DNA of 64,000 bases from Sphingobacterium sp. UBA4616 (GTDB lineage: Bacteria; Bacteroidota; Bacteroidia; Sphingobacteriales; Sphingobacteriaceae), in contig DGIS01000004.1 of the NCBI GenBank assembly GCA_002386525.1, positions 107,492 to 171,491 on the forward strand, read 5' to 3'. Positions 1 through 8,412 of this stretch are shown one piece after another; the first letter of the stretch is position 1, and each line of letters opens with the position of its first letter. Made by a program: the position numbers and the translations under genes. The notes under the pieces were generated by a model. That model made no database searches. It had not been told where the DNA came from and saw only the letters and a program-made list of their open reading frames with translations.

Positions 1-653
1 ATGTCTTCGATTTGATCTTCCGATTTTGTTGGAATGATATTGGTAATATGTTCAAAAATACTCACGCTACAAGTTTCTTCAGGACATAGAGTCTCTTGCG
101 GATGATCGAATGATATGTTAGGGGCTAGCTCATTTATATCATTGATGTCAACTCTTAGGTGGTCCGAATTTTTGTCGTAAACTAATTCATCTCCGTTGTC
201 TTGGCTAGGAGGGTTAAAAGTATCATCGTGAATGTCAGCATCATCGATTGGAGCAGCACCATCTGTTTGGACTTCGTTACTATAATTAAATTCGTAGGGC
301 CGCGGTTGAAAATTAATCAGTACAGCGAGAAATTTTACGACATCTCTGTCTGGGCTGCGTTTTGTATCTCCAATGATAAAATTTCTTAAAGCCCTAAATT
401 TATCGGTATCCGAATCTTTAACTATTTCCCTGAGTGACTTACCAAGTTGCTTTTGTAACTTCTTTTCATCTTTTTCTCTAAAATAATCATTAAATACAAT
501 TTCATCCGCTTCAGAGAGCCCTTTCTCGAAACATTGTATAGACCAATTCTTAAGGTCTCCTGCTGAAGGCCATTCGCGGGAGAAATCAAGCTGTCTGTTT
601 TTCTTTAAATCTAGGTAGCTGTCTCTTACAGCTTTTTGAAAATTCTCAAACAT
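1..653 (-). CDS. Hypothetical protein, C-terminus cut by window edge
   Basis: An open minus-strand frame runs from ATG at 653-651 to the left edge without a stop, giving about 217 codons. It starts MFENFQKAVRDSYLDLKK. The first ~125 residues are charged and probably helical, with clusters such as REKDEKKLQKQLGK. From about residue 125 the protein becomes acidic and low in complexity (DDADIHDD), like a linker. I do not recognise a family. A perfect 14-bp palindrome shared with other genes of this region lies 35 bp upstream of the start. The start is chosen because it is the first ATG after the intergenic region. The uninterrupted length over 650 bp makes a real gene likely, but its function is unknown. 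Confidence 0.6.
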   Translation of the reverse strand, partial: MFENFQKAVRDSYLDLKKNRQLDFSREWPSAGDLKNWSIQCFEKGLSEADEIVFNDYFREKDEKKLQKQLGKSLREIVKDSDTDKFRALRNFIIGDTKRSPDRDVVKFLAVLINFQPRPYEFNYSNEVQTDGAAPIDDADIHDDTFNPPSQDNGDELVYDKNSDHLRVDINDINELAPNISFDHPQETLCPEETCSVSIFEHITNIIPTKSEDQIED

Positions 654-687
654 GATTCCAAAATTAATATCTATTCAATAATGAAAA

Positions 688-701
688 TACGGGAAACCGT
701 A
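688..701. promoter_or_regulatory. Palindromic operator-like motif, copy 1 (perfect)
   Basis: TACGGGAAACCGTA has arms TACGG and CCGTA around GAAA. It lies 35 bp upstream of the minus-strand gene at the left edge. The identical 14-mer occurs at 4582-4595 and its reverse complement at 2943-2956; near-copies are at 3729, 11591, 11662 and 14838. A role as a transcription-factor site is inferred from recurrence and promoter position. Confidence 0.5.
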
Positions 702-736
702 CGCTTGATAGCGCTATAATCATCTCGACCGTTTGG

Positions 737-765
737 AAAACTCTGGAAGACCTTCCAGAGTTTTT
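737..765. repeat. Strong inverted repeat, terminator-like
   Basis: The arms AAAACTCTGGAAG (737-749) and CTTCCAGAGTTTT (752-764) are perfectly complementary around 2 nt, and T's follow on the plus strand. It resembles an intrinsic terminator, but no plus-strand gene lies upstream in the window. It is part of a 400-bp gene-free stretch (654-1053) that is rich in hairpins and otherwise holds no convincing ORF. Confidence 0.5.
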
Positions 766-988
766 GAAACATTATGAAACATCATGAAATGTTGTGAAGT
801 ATTGGAAGCGTTTGATAAAAAGGGTTTTAACGGCTATAACTTTGTTCTCGAAGTCAGATGATAGATCGATTAAAATATAAACTAAGATACTAATCTGATT
901 TCACAATGAGAAGATCTCGCGGTAGTCTTTAGCCGGTTTGGGAAGCAGCTCCTGCCTCCCGCGATTGACACTCTTACTTCCCAAAAAA

Positions 989-1040
989 TTCAGAAGGCCT
1001 TCTGAAAACATTTGTAGCAATCCCGTGCATGGGGCACGGG
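989..1040. repeat. Two adjacent palindromes upstream of a small ORF
   Basis: TTCAGAAGGCCTTCTGAA (989-1006) is a perfect 18-bp palindrome. CCCGTGC (1022-1028) pairs with GCACGGG (1034-1040) around 5 nt. Both lie just before the small ORF at 1075 and could be a terminator, a leader structure or operators; the sequence does not decide. Confidence 0.4.
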
Positions 1041-1074
1041 ACCTACCAAGTTTTTGACTTTTAATTTTTTGAGT

Positions 1075-1239
1075 ATGTGGAGTTTGATATTATATTTTTT
1101 GTTTGGAATCGGTCAACCGTCTAATTCACAACCGAACACTGGCGCACCAACAGTGCAAACAGCAGATGCAACGCCTCCTGTAGATCCTGGTGACACTGGA
1201 GGTGAAACAGGTACCCCGAGACCTCCGAAAGGAAAATAA
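1075..1239 (+). CDS. Small membrane or secreted Pro/Gly/Thr-rich peptide
   Basis: This 54-aa ORF starts at ATG 1075; a TTG at 1054 would add 7 residues. It begins MWSLILYFLFGIG, a short hydrophobic segment without preceding Lys/Arg. A low-complexity hydrophilic tail follows, rich in Pro, Thr, Gly and Asn and ending PRPPKGK. There are no cysteines. A good intrinsic terminator starts 25 bp after the stop, which supports a real transcription unit. It sits directly upstream of a TPR histidine kinase on the same strand, so it could be a membrane micropeptide linked to that system, but this is only positional. I recognise no family. Confidence 0.45.
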   Translation: MWSLILYFLFGIGQPSNSQPNTGAPTVQTADATPPVDPGDTGGETGTPRPPKGK

Positions 1240-1263
1240 ACATATTGTAACGTTTGGATATAT

Positions 1264-1290
1264 AAAGGCAGCTCAGGCTGCCTTTTTTTG
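1264..1290 (+). terminator. Intrinsic terminator after the small peptide gene
   Basis: AAAGGCAGC (1264-1272) pairs with GCTGCCTTT (1277-1285) around a TCAG loop, and the stem runs into a T tract. It separates the 54-aa ORF from the kinase gene. Confidence 0.85.
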
Positions 1291-1347
1291 CTTTTAAAAT
1301 TTTATTGCTCTAAAATTGTAGATATATTAGTAAGAAATTAGGCAAAA

Positions 1348-3039
1348 TTGAAATATTATTTCTTATACCTTATTCCTATTTTAATTCCTTCTTGTAATAG
1401 AAATAGGGAACTTCAGTTAAAAAAAATTGAGAATATTGACTATGACAAAGCTTATGAATATGTCGATAACGGCAAACCCGATAGTTCATTTTTCTTTTTT
1501 GATAGAGCTAGACAGGTTTTCCTTGATAATGGTGATAGTCTAGGGGTCGCAAAATGTTTGGTCAATATGGCTATCACTCAAAAAGATCAAGGAGATTTTT
1601 ATGGAGCTCAGGAAACGGCTCTTCAAGCCCTCGATTTTATGAATAAAAATAATCTAAAACATCACATCTACTTAAGCACAAATTATAACAATTTGGGAGC
1701 AGCGACAGTTAATCTGAATGATTTAGAGAATGCAATATCTTTTTATAATCTGGCCATTCGATATTCGGATGATTCAATTAATACGGTTACATATAAAAAT
1801 AATCTGGCTCTATGTTATCAGAAACTCGAAAAATTTGAAAAAGCCATTGCAATTTATAATGAAATTGCAAATGTGGATTTTGTTAAAAGTAGTCCAGTAG
1901 AATATGCAAGGGTCTTATCTAATCTAGCGAGAACAAAATGGTTGCAAAATTCTAATTATAATGCTCTACCTGAACTTCATCAAGCTTTAAAAATAAGGCA
2001 ACAAGAAAATGATCTATGGGGGCAGAATGCAAGCCTATCTCACCTGTCAGATTTTTATGTGGCAACTAATCACAAAAAGTCCCTAGTCTATGCTGAAAGT
2101 ATGTACGAAATAGCGAGTAGGCTAAAAAGTTCAGCAAATAAGTTGCAAGCTCTTGAAAAATTGATAAAACTTGCACCATATGATCGGACTAAGAGATATT
2201 TTCAAGAGTATCAGCAGCTTAACGACAGCATCCAACAGGCCCGTTCTGCCGCTAAAAACCAATTCGCCCTGATCCGCTACGAAGTAGAAAAAAATAAAGC
2301 CGATAACCTGCGGCTGGAAAAAGAAAATGTCGAAAAGCAGAACCGACTGGTCAGACAACGTGCGATTACAGGTGCAAGTATTTTTTTACTCCTGTTGGCT
2401 GTCGGTGGGGGAACCCTCTGGTATAAACGACGCAAGCTGCGTCTTGAACTCGAAGCCGAGAACAAGGTTAAAGAAACGCAGCTTCATCTTTCAAAGAAGG
2501 TACATGATGTGGTGGCAAACGACATTTATCACGTGATGACGGAAGTTGAATATAGAGATGATCTGGATCGTGAAGTGCTGCTTGATAAATTAGAAATTAT
2601 TTACAACCAATCGCGGGACATTTCACATAACGTTGAGCAACGGTCTACCGTTGAAGTTCCATATAATGAGCAAATTTCTACATTGCTTAAACCCTACGGT
2701 ACAAGCGATCGTCGTATATCGATCGTTGGAATTGACGCCGAACAATGGGGTGATGTCAGTAAGCGCATTAAAGTAGAAATAAAACATGTACTACAGGAAC
2801 TGATGGTCAATATGAAGAAGCATAGTGCGGCCGAGCGGGTCGTCGTACGCATTGAAAAATCAGACCAAGAGCTTAAAATTTTTTATAAAGATAATGGTGT
2901 TGGCCTACCAGCAGAAAGACCTCAGGGAAAAGGTATGGCGAATACGGTTTCCCGTATTGAAAGTCTAGGTGGCGGAATTATCTTTGACAGTGAACCGGGA
3001 GAAGGGCTCAGCATTACTGTCAATATCCCATTAATATAA
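1348..3039 (+). CDS. TPR-containing lipoprotein sensor histidine kinase
   Basis: This 563-aa protein starts at TTG 1348. A TAG stop lies in frame 9 bp upstream, and starting here gives a lipoprotein signal ending LIPSC. Residues ~30-290 are TPR-like helical repeats, a periplasmic sensor arrangement common in Bacteroidota. A coiled coil and one membrane helix (about residues 340-360) follow. The dimerisation region reads KKVHDVVANDIYHVM, with His386 as the likely phospho-acceptor of a HisKA_3-like helix. The ATPase domain shows the N box (ELMVNMKKH), DNGVG and GKGMANT. The response-regulator gene follows after 13 bp, so the two form a pair. The signal sensed is unknown. A palindrome shared with nearby promoters occurs inside the ATPase-domain coding region. 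Confidence 0.88.
   Translation: MKYYFLYLIPILIPSCNRNRELQLKKIENIDYDKAYEYVDNGKPDSSFFFFDRARQVFLDNGDSLGVAKCLVNMAITQKDQGDFYGAQETALQALDFMNKNNLKHHIYLSTNYNNLGAATVNLNDLENAISFYNLAIRYSDDSINTVTYKNNLALCYQKLEKFEKAIAIYNEIANVDFVKSSPVEYARVLSNLARTKWLQNSNYNALPELHQALKIRQQENDLWGQNASLSHLSDFYVATNHKKSLVYAESMYEIASRLKSSANKLQALEKLIKLAPYDRTKRYFQEYQQLNDSIQQARSAAKNQFALIRYEVEKNKADNLRLEKENVEKQNRLVRQRAITGASIFLLLLAVGGGTLWYKRRKLRLELEAENKVKETQLHLSKKVHDVVANDIYHVMTEVEYRDDLDREVLLDKLEIIYNQSRDISHNVEQRSTVEVPYNEQISTLLKPYGTSDRRISIVGIDAEQWGDVSKRIKVEIKHVLQELMVNMKKHSAAERVVVRIEKSDQELKIFYKDNGVGLPAERPQGKGMANTVSRIESLGGGIIFDSEPGEGLSITVNIPLI
2943..2956. promoter_or_regulatory. Palindromic motif inside the kinase gene
   Basis: TACGGTTTCCCGTA is the exact reverse complement of the intergenic 14-mer at 688 and 4582. 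It lies in coding sequence (residues T-V-S-R), so it may be coincidental or an internal site. Confidence 0.25.
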
Positions 3040-3052
3040 AGATGATTGTTGT

Positions 3053-3718
3053 ATGTTTAAAAAAGTACTCATTGCCGAAGACCACGATACAGAAAATTTT
3101 GCAGTTCAAGTAACACTGCGTGACTTGGGAGTAGTTGATCCCGAATATGTTTATTATTGTGATCATGCCCTCGCTTGGATCAAGAATGCTATCCGTGCCG
3201 GAGATCCATATGACCTCCTTATTACCGATATTAATTTTAAGGATGATGGTTCTGATCAGGAGATTCAGGATGGACTTTCGCTGATTAAAGCAGTTAAATC
3301 TATTCAACCGAATATTAAAGTTGTTGTAATGACCGTGCAAGAGATCACGACCACAGTCCATGAAATGTTCAAGGAAAAACAAATTGATGGTTATGTTTTG
3401 AAGGCACGCCGCGGAAGAGAACATCTAAAAGAAGCCCTCCAGATGGTGTATCAAGGTAGAACATATCAATCTGCAGATAATAAGAAAATTGTCCAAGATC
3501 TAAATGCATTTGAATTCTCCCAGCTTGACTTACAGATCGTTAATTTATTATATCAAGGTATTCCACAATATCAGATGCCTGAAATACTCAAACAGTTAGG
3601 TGCTAAAGCTTCCAGCCTGAGCACAATTGAGAAGCGCCTTAATCTGATGAAAGAATCTTATGGTTTTACCAACAATGCCCAGCTAATTGCACACTGTAGA
3701 GATGCTGAGCTGATATAA
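3053..3718 (+). CDS. Response regulator, receiver domain plus divergent HTH output
   Basis: This 221-aa protein is the partner of the TPR kinase encoded 13 bp upstream. The receiver domain (residues 1-~130) shows the acidic pocket at Asp10, phospho-acceptor Asp59 (ITDINF), Thr94 and Lys117. The C-terminal ~75 residues (FSQLDLQIVNLLYQG onward) look like a divergent LuxR/GerE-type helix-turn-helix: position and length fit, but the classic LuxR signature is weak. It should act in the cytoplasm on promoters. The palindromes near neighbouring genes are candidate targets, which is inference only. A similar palindrome variant lies 10 bp after the stop codon. Confidence 0.85.
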   Translation: MFKKVLIAEDHDTENFAVQVTLRDLGVVDPEYVYYCDHALAWIKNAIRAGDPYDLLITDINFKDDGSDQEIQDGLSLIKAVKSIQPNIKVVVMTVQEITTTVHEMFKEKQIDGYVLKARRGREHLKEALQMVYQGRTYQSADNKKIVQDLNAFEFSQLDLQIVNLLYQGIPQYQMPEILKQLGAKASSLSTIEKRLNLMKESYGFTNNAQLIAHCRDAELI

Positions 3719-3728
3719 CTTTTTCCAT

Positions 3729-3742
3729 TACGGTTTTACGTA
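3729..3742. promoter_or_regulatory. Palindromic motif variant downstream of the response regulator
   Basis: TACGGTTTTACGTA retains TACGG and has one change in the second arm; with flanks it reads TTACG-GTTTTA-CGTAA. It lies 10 bp after the response-regulator stop and is weaker than the copies at 688 and 4582. Confidence 0.25.
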
Positions 3743-3874
3743 AAGACTCTTGTGACTATCGGGCTACTTTTGTGTATGCAGGGTAGGTAACGAGGTCGGG
3801 GAACTTGCTGAAAGTAAGATATCTCATGCATTCAAGATATTTAGTGCCATATTTTAATCAATTAAATGAAGAGC

Positions 3875-3910
3875 AAGGGCTATCCACCGATAGCCCTTAT
3901 TTGTTTTTAT
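3875..3910 (+). terminator. Terminator of the kinase/regulator operon
   Basis: AAGGGCTATC (3875-3884) and GATAGCCCTT (3889-3898) form a perfect 10-bp stem with a CACC loop, followed by a T-rich run. It lies between convergent genes. Confidence 0.85.
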
Positions 3911-3963
3911 AATCATTTGTAATGTTCAGACTTAGGATGGATCCAGAGCTGAATGCCCTATTT

Positions 3964-4452
3964 TTAATCAGCTTGATTTGAAAACGTATTGATGGTGTTT
4001 AGTGCATAATACGCGATTCCATTGTCAGGATATTCTTTCAGAATTTCTTCGTAGAGCGCTTTTGCTTGTTCGGCTTGCCCGATCTGCACATAACAGAATG
4101 CAATATTACAGCGTGCCATTTCGCGATAACACATTTTAGATGCGCTCAACATCGTCAATGCACGATATTTATCTACCCATGCGTTTCTAGTAAAAAAATC
4201 AAGACTCAGCTCAAAATGTTCTAAAGCCGCTTTGAAATCCTTCTGTTTGATAGCCTTCATTCCTTTGTTGTGGCTAGATGGAATGAGCTGCTGCAATAGA
4301 ATAAATAATGCAGAAAATAAAACAACACCTATGAAAATTCCATGTTTTTGGAATAAAATTGTAAAAAATGCTATAAAAACAGCCCATACCAAGATGATGA
4401 TTAGTATGGCAGACTGGGATACTTGCCGAACAATAGGAACATTTGCGCTCAT
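3964..4452 (-). CDS. Membrane-anchored TPR-like protein
   Basis: This 162-aa protein has two N-terminal membrane helices (about residues 14-34 and 38-56) joined by a short loop. A cytoplasmic or periplasmic helical region of ~100 residues follows, with TPR character (KQKDFKAALEHFELSLDFF; YVQIGQAEQAKALYEEILKEYPD). TPR domains mediate protein-protein contacts, so a scaffold role is likely, but the partner is unknown. It is transcribed divergently from the PLD-like operon, and a perfect copy of the shared palindrome lies in the divergent promoter region about 130 bp upstream of this start. The long plus-strand frame antisense to it (4232-4672) has no family-like features and is left out. Confidence 0.7.
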   Translation of the reverse strand: MSANVPIVRQVSQSAILIIILVWAVFIAFFTILFQKHGIFIGVVLFSALFILLQQLIPSSHNKGMKAIKQKDFKAALEHFELSLDFFTRNAWVDKYRALTMLSASKMCYREMARCNIAFCYVQIGQAEQAKALYEEILKEYPDNGIAYYALNTINTFSNQAD

Positions 4453-4581
4453 ACGGATGAATAAATTGTTGCTTGTTATTTTTCTAAATGTAGCAAATTT
4501 CTTAAAAATATCTCTTCTCCGTATTTCGATTACGTTAAGTTCTGAAGCTCTTGCTATCTATTTTGCCTATCAAGGAGTCTT

Positions 4582-4595
4582 TACGGGAAACCGTA
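4582..4595. promoter_or_regulatory. Palindromic operator-like motif, copy 2 (perfect)
   Basis: TACGGGAAACCGTA, identical to 688-701, lies between the divergent genes starting at 4452 (minus) and 4685 (plus). A half-site, TACGG, follows at 4605. The position suits control of one or both genes. Confidence 0.5.
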
Positions 4596-4684
4596 GAATC
4601 GCGGCTACGGTTTTTGATAGTTTTGAATCGATAAAGCAACAAATAGCAGAAAAGTCAATTAACCGTATTTAACTGAAAAACACT

Positions 4685-6805
4685 ATGAACACAGATCAAT
4701 TGATCCAAGATACACTCTCCGATAGCAGAGTCATCTACGAACGTGTTAGGCAAGAACTTTCTAAAGCTCGATCCGAAGTTCTGATAGCAATGGCCTGGTT
4801 TACCGACAATGAATTGTTTGCCACAGTTCAGGGATGTCTCGATCGACATGTAAAAGTTTCTATTATTATCTCCGATCAGCCCGATAACGAAAAGTTAGAT
4901 TTTTCACTTTTAGAAAAGCAGGGGGCTGATGTAACCAAGGTCAAAAACGTAGGCTGGGGTATTATGAATCAAAAATTCTGCGTGATCGATCAGAGCGTAG
5001 CCATAACAGGCTCCTATAATTGGAGCAACAACTCCAAAAGTAACAACCATGTAAGCGTCATCGTGACCAATTACCCGAAGACCATCTCGGAGCTTACCGA
5101 AACTTTTCATGGAATCCGCACGAGAGCTATACGAATCAATAATGGTGAATCTTTGGAAGACATCATCTCATCTGAAAAAATTGAAATGCCTATGCAGACG
5201 AAATTAGAAAGTCAAACCTCGAGATACAAGGTGTCATCGGGCAGTGATCTCAATTTTCAGCAGCAGTCCTTAAAAGAGTTTAAAGACGTGCTGGACAATA
5301 TTATAGCTTCGGAGGTCGGCGCTTTTGACAAAGATTTAGTCAAACAGAGCGGATATAACCGGGCCAAAGAAAACAACGGCGATCATCAGATACTTCATCA
5401 GGCGATGGACAGTCTTTACTCTAATTTTATCAATGAAATTGAAGTAATTGCCGAGAAGAAGGATCGCTTGAAAGTCCGTATTGACGAACAGCAAAAGGTG
5501 AGTACGACCAATATGGAATTTAAGACCGAACAGGAAGTCGAAAAGATCAAAACCAATACAGCCTTCGATCAGCAGAACCTGGATTCAGATATCAACATGT
5601 TGACGGCAAAAATTGAAGAGAAGCGTCTGCAGATCAGCTCCAACAATAATACCAAGATCCCTTTTATAGAAAGCAAAATTATAGCGCTAAAGCAAAAGAT
5701 TAGGGAGCTTGAAGTGGAGTTTGTAAAACCTAGTATCAATAAACCTGTGATGGCCATACTGATAGCAACTACATTGCTGCTAGCCCTCTATATCTTTGTA
5801 TTCTATTCTTCGGTAGCCTATATCTTTGTTTTTTCGAAAGAAGATATCAATAAAATGATTTTGATGGGAGCTGCAAATATTGAATCGCCCGAAGTATTCA
5901 ATCCACATGCGATCTCCAAAATAGGGCAGAAGGGATTGGGTGGTATACTATTCCTTTTTCTTTTTGTGGCAATTCCTCTGGCGTTGGGTATGTATAAGGT
6001 GTTTAAGGAGCTTTTTGATACTAACGATAAGCTGGGACTTGAAAGAGGTAACATGTGGCAAAAGTTGAAAGGTGGCTTTATTGACAATCTAGGAATTATC
6101 CTTATTATCATCGTCGATATCTTTATTGCCTATAAGGTATCAAAAAATATCAATGATATTGATCTGTTGACCAATGTGACAGAGCAGCATCTTACCTTGT
6201 CAACTGTATTCAAGGACAGTAATTTTTGGCTCGTATTCATTCTTGGAGCTTTGGGCGTTTTTCTATTTGGGTTCTTCTTTGAAAAACTGTTGGCTCAGAT
6301 CAACGAGCGTAATCTGTCTTTCCAACAACAGAAAACCAAACATATTGTACAGAGCCATCAGGCTGAAATCGAAGAATATCAAGAACAGATCAATAAAATC
6401 CAGCTCGAGAACGATGCATTGCAGTCCGAACTCTTTGCATTACAGGTCAACAAAGAAGAGAAGATAACACAGGTGCAGCAGCTGCCCATTCAACAGAACG
6501 AACGTGTAGGAAGCTTACAGCATCAATTATTGACCTTCAAGGAGCGCATCAGCAATATCGGACAGATTTATAAGAGCCAGGTTGACAATGATAAATTGCC
6601 TATCTCCAAAGCCGAGATGGAAAATAGGGTCAATATCTATATGGAAGGATGGAGCAAATATCTATATGAAGTATATGCGATCCTAAAAGCCGAAACCAAA
6701 ACCCGTGAAGCCGTTGGGGAATGTGAGGCATGGCTGTCGAATCTAGGATTGCAATCTGATATCAAACATGAACTTTTAGAAGACCTTACAGCTTTTAACA
6801 ACTAA
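4685..6805 (+). CDS. PLD-superfamily-like domain fused to coiled coils and membrane helices
   Basis: This 706-aa protein has a single phospholipase D-like/Nuc-type domain at residues ~1-150, seen in the block MNQKFCVID followed by ITGSYNWS. In this family the motif is HxKxxxxD. Here Lys97 and Asp102 are kept but the catalytic His position (95) is Asn (codon AAT at 4967-4969), so normal PLD or nuclease chemistry is doubtful. A coiled coil (~230-350) follows, then four membrane helices (~354-384, 417-437, 469-485, 513-533) and a second coiled coil (~540-650). It leads an operon with two lipoprotein genes at 11- and 5-bp spacing. The product may be a membrane scaffold or sensor rather than an enzyme. 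No close family is known to me. Confidence 0.7.
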   Translation: MNTDQLIQDTLSDSRVIYERVRQELSKARSEVLIAMAWFTDNELFATVQGCLDRHVKVSIIISDQPDNEKLDFSLLEKQGADVTKVKNVGWGIMNQKFCVIDQSVAITGSYNWSNNSKSNNHVSVIVTNYPKTISELTETFHGIRTRAIRINNGESLEDIISSEKIEMPMQTKLESQTSRYKVSSGSDLNFQQQSLKEFKDVLDNIIASEVGAFDKDLVKQSGYNRAKENNGDHQILHQAMDSLYSNFINEIEVIAEKKDRLKVRIDEQQKVSTTNMEFKTEQEVEKIKTNTAFDQQNLDSDINMLTAKIEEKRLQISSNNNTKIPFIESKIIALKQKIRELEVEFVKPSINKPVMAILIATTLLLALYIFVFYSSVAYIFVFSKEDINKMILMGAANIESPEVFNPHAISKIGQKGLGGILFLFLFVAIPLALGMYKVFKELFDTNDKLGLERGNMWQKLKGGFIDNLGIILIIIVDIFIAYKVSKNINDIDLLTNVTEQHLTLSTVFKDSNFWLVFILGALGVFLFGFFFEKLLAQINERNLSFQQQKTKHIVQSHQAEIEEYQEQINKIQLENDALQSELFALQVNKEEKITQVQQLPIQQNERVGSLQHQLLTFKERISNIGQIYKSQVDNDKLPISKAEMENRVNIYMEGWSKYLYEVYAILKAETKTREAVGECEAWLSNLGLQSDIKHELLEDLTAFNN

Positions 6806-6816
6806 TCCATCAACCA

Positions 6817-7788
6817 ATGAAAGTAACTAACATCTTGCCATTAGCCATCTTACCATTTTTTGTTGCTTGTATGAATGACGGTTCCTCCAAAAAGGAGGAG
6901 CAGTCGAATAATCAAGTGACGCTCAAAGACTATAATATTATTATTGCTCCAGATCTCTCCAATCGGATCAATATGGCACTTTATCCCAAACCGATCCATG
7001 ACACGGTTCTGATCAGCAGTTTAATTGGTCATAGCAGTGATCTGCTGACCTTGAATACACGTCGTTCAGGACAAGCCGATATTTATAAAATTGATTTTAT
7101 CAACCGTGGGATATTGAACGATACATCATTTGAGCCTAAGAAAATGACCATTGATTTTAATCGATTTGAAAACAACCAAATGGATCGGGTCAAATACATT
7201 CGCCAAGGATTGAAATCTGACGAACGGCAGTTTTCGGACGAAGTGAAACGGGTATATGATTATTCCTTAAAAAATCAGACGGGCGCCGATGTCTGGAATT
7301 ACTTTAATGAAACTGTTAAATTCTCTTTGGTAGATGCTTCCCCAAAGCGCATACAAAGTGGTGACAATATGCTTGTTGACAAAAAAAACAACAATGTCGT
7401 TTTGCTTTTGACTGATGGTTACCTTGAGAATGCCAATAAGGGTAAGGGATATCGCTTAGACCCTGCATTAATCGCTAAGATCCGCCAGGACTTTAAAGCA
7501 AGTGGCAAGTCTGATTTGGCTACTTTTATTAAATCAGATCCTAGCTATGCTATCAATAAGACAGATTTTAACTTAAAAGATGTCAATATATTTATAGCCG
7601 AGCTAGTTGATCGATCTTTGGATAAATATGGTGTTGCAAAGGAACAGCCTACAGATTTTCAAATTGTTAAGGTTGTTTGGGAAAAATGGCTGAAAGACAG
7701 CGGGTCGCCCAATGTTAAAGTTGTTCAGGCAGTCAACACCAAACAGGAGCTTTACCAAGAGTTTGAACAGTTTCTTAAAACACTATAG
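6817..7788 (+). CDS. Lipoprotein, possibly with a vWA-like fold
   Basis: This 323-aa protein has a lipoprotein signal (lipobox FFVAC, Cys18) and should sit in the envelope. The sequence IIIAPDLSNRIN resembles the metal-site strand of von Willebrand A domains (DxSxx), and VVLLLTDGYLE resembles the later strand with the conserved DG. The overall match is weak, so the vWA assignment is inference. It lies 11 bp after the PLD-like gene and 5 bp before a secreted nuclease-like gene, so the three are likely co-transcribed and may work together at the cell envelope. No enzymatic motif is visible. Confidence 0.6.
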   Translation: MKVTNILPLAILPFFVACMNDGSSKKEEQSNNQVTLKDYNIIIAPDLSNRINMALYPKPIHDTVLISSLIGHSSDLLTLNTRRSGQADIYKIDFINRGILNDTSFEPKKMTIDFNRFENNQMDRVKYIRQGLKSDERQFSDEVKRVYDYSLKNQTGADVWNYFNETVKFSLVDASPKRIQSGDNMLVDKKNNNVVLLLTDGYLENANKGKGYRLDPALIAKIRQDFKASGKSDLATFIKSDPSYAINKTDFNLKDVNIFIAELVDRSLDKYGVAKEQPTDFQIVKVVWEKWLKDSGSPNVKVVQAVNTKQELYQEFEQFLKTL

Positions 7789-7793
7789 GCCAC

Positions 7794-8354
7794 ATGAAAA
7801 AATGGGTAAATGTAATGATCAAACTGGGCGTAATTGCTCTGTTTTTTCTAATCGTGTTTTTGATGAGCTGTTCAAATGCTGAACACACGTTTAGATCAGT
7901 AGGTTTTTTTGAGAAGACCCACCTTCCGTATATTGAGGAAGTCAGGGCTTACAAAGTCGTAGATGGCGACACATTTTGGGTTAGGAACCGTCAGGGGAAT
8001 AAAATGAAAATTAGACTGATCGGTATAGACGCACCGGAGGATAGAAACGCCTTCTATAAAAAGAAACATCCATTTGGAATAGTCTCCAAAAGGTATCTAG
8101 ACAGTTTGATTCTCGATAAGAATATTCGATTGGAATATGATGTGGATTCACTTGATCGTTACGGGAGGACTTTGGCCTATGCCTATCTTAATAATGTTTT
8201 TATCAACGAGAATATGATCAAGAATGGCTATGCTTTATTGATGACTGTACCACCCAATGTAAAGTATGCTTCACAGTTTGTAGAAGGACAAAACCATGCA
8301 AGATTAAATCGATTAGGACTTTGGAATTCAGACGCTGTACCTAACTTCGATTAA
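7794..8354 (+). CDS. Thermonuclease (SNase)-family lipoprotein
   Basis: This 186-aa protein begins with a lipoprotein signal (lipobox FLMSC). From residue ~48 it carries a staphylococcal-nuclease-like OB-fold domain: VVDGDTFWV, then KIRLIGIDAPE and later DRYGRTLAYAYL. These supply the expected catalytic Arg, Glu and second Arg together with the calcium-binding Asp residues. Family members cut DNA and RNA in a Ca2+-dependent way; here the enzyme would be tethered to the envelope. It is the last gene of the PLD-like/lipoprotein operon and is followed by a bidirectional terminator. A complete active site contrasts with the altered PLD motif of the first gene. Confidence 0.88.
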   Translation: MKKWVNVMIKLGVIALFFLIVFLMSCSNAEHTFRSVGFFEKTHLPYIEEVRAYKVVDGDTFWVRNRQGNKMKIRLIGIDAPEDRNAFYKKKHPFGIVSKRYLDSLILDKNIRLEYDVDSLDRYGRTLAYAYLNNVFINENMIKNGYALLMTVPPNVKYASQFVEGQNHARLNRLGLWNSDAVPNFD

Positions 8355-8377
8355 TACGCTCCGACTGAAGATATAAT

Positions 8378-8412
8378 TTAAACGCCTGTTCTCGTGTTGG
8401 ACAGGCGTTTAA
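8378..8412. terminator. Bidirectional terminator between convergent genes
   Basis: TTAAACGCCTGT (8378-8389) and ACAGGCGTTTAA (8401-8412) form a perfect 12-bp stem with an 11-nt loop. It lies between the SNase gene (plus) and the PH-like gene (minus). Confidence 0.8.

Noticed and set aside
4232..4672. 146-aa plus-strand frame overlapping the membrane TPR gene
   Set aside because: It is antisense to a gene with clear membrane and TPR features, and its translation shows no domain, signal or family pattern.
4685..6805. PLD-like operon as a known named defence system
   Set aside because: I could not match the three-gene combination to a specific described system, and the altered catalytic residue argues against a simple nuclease effector.
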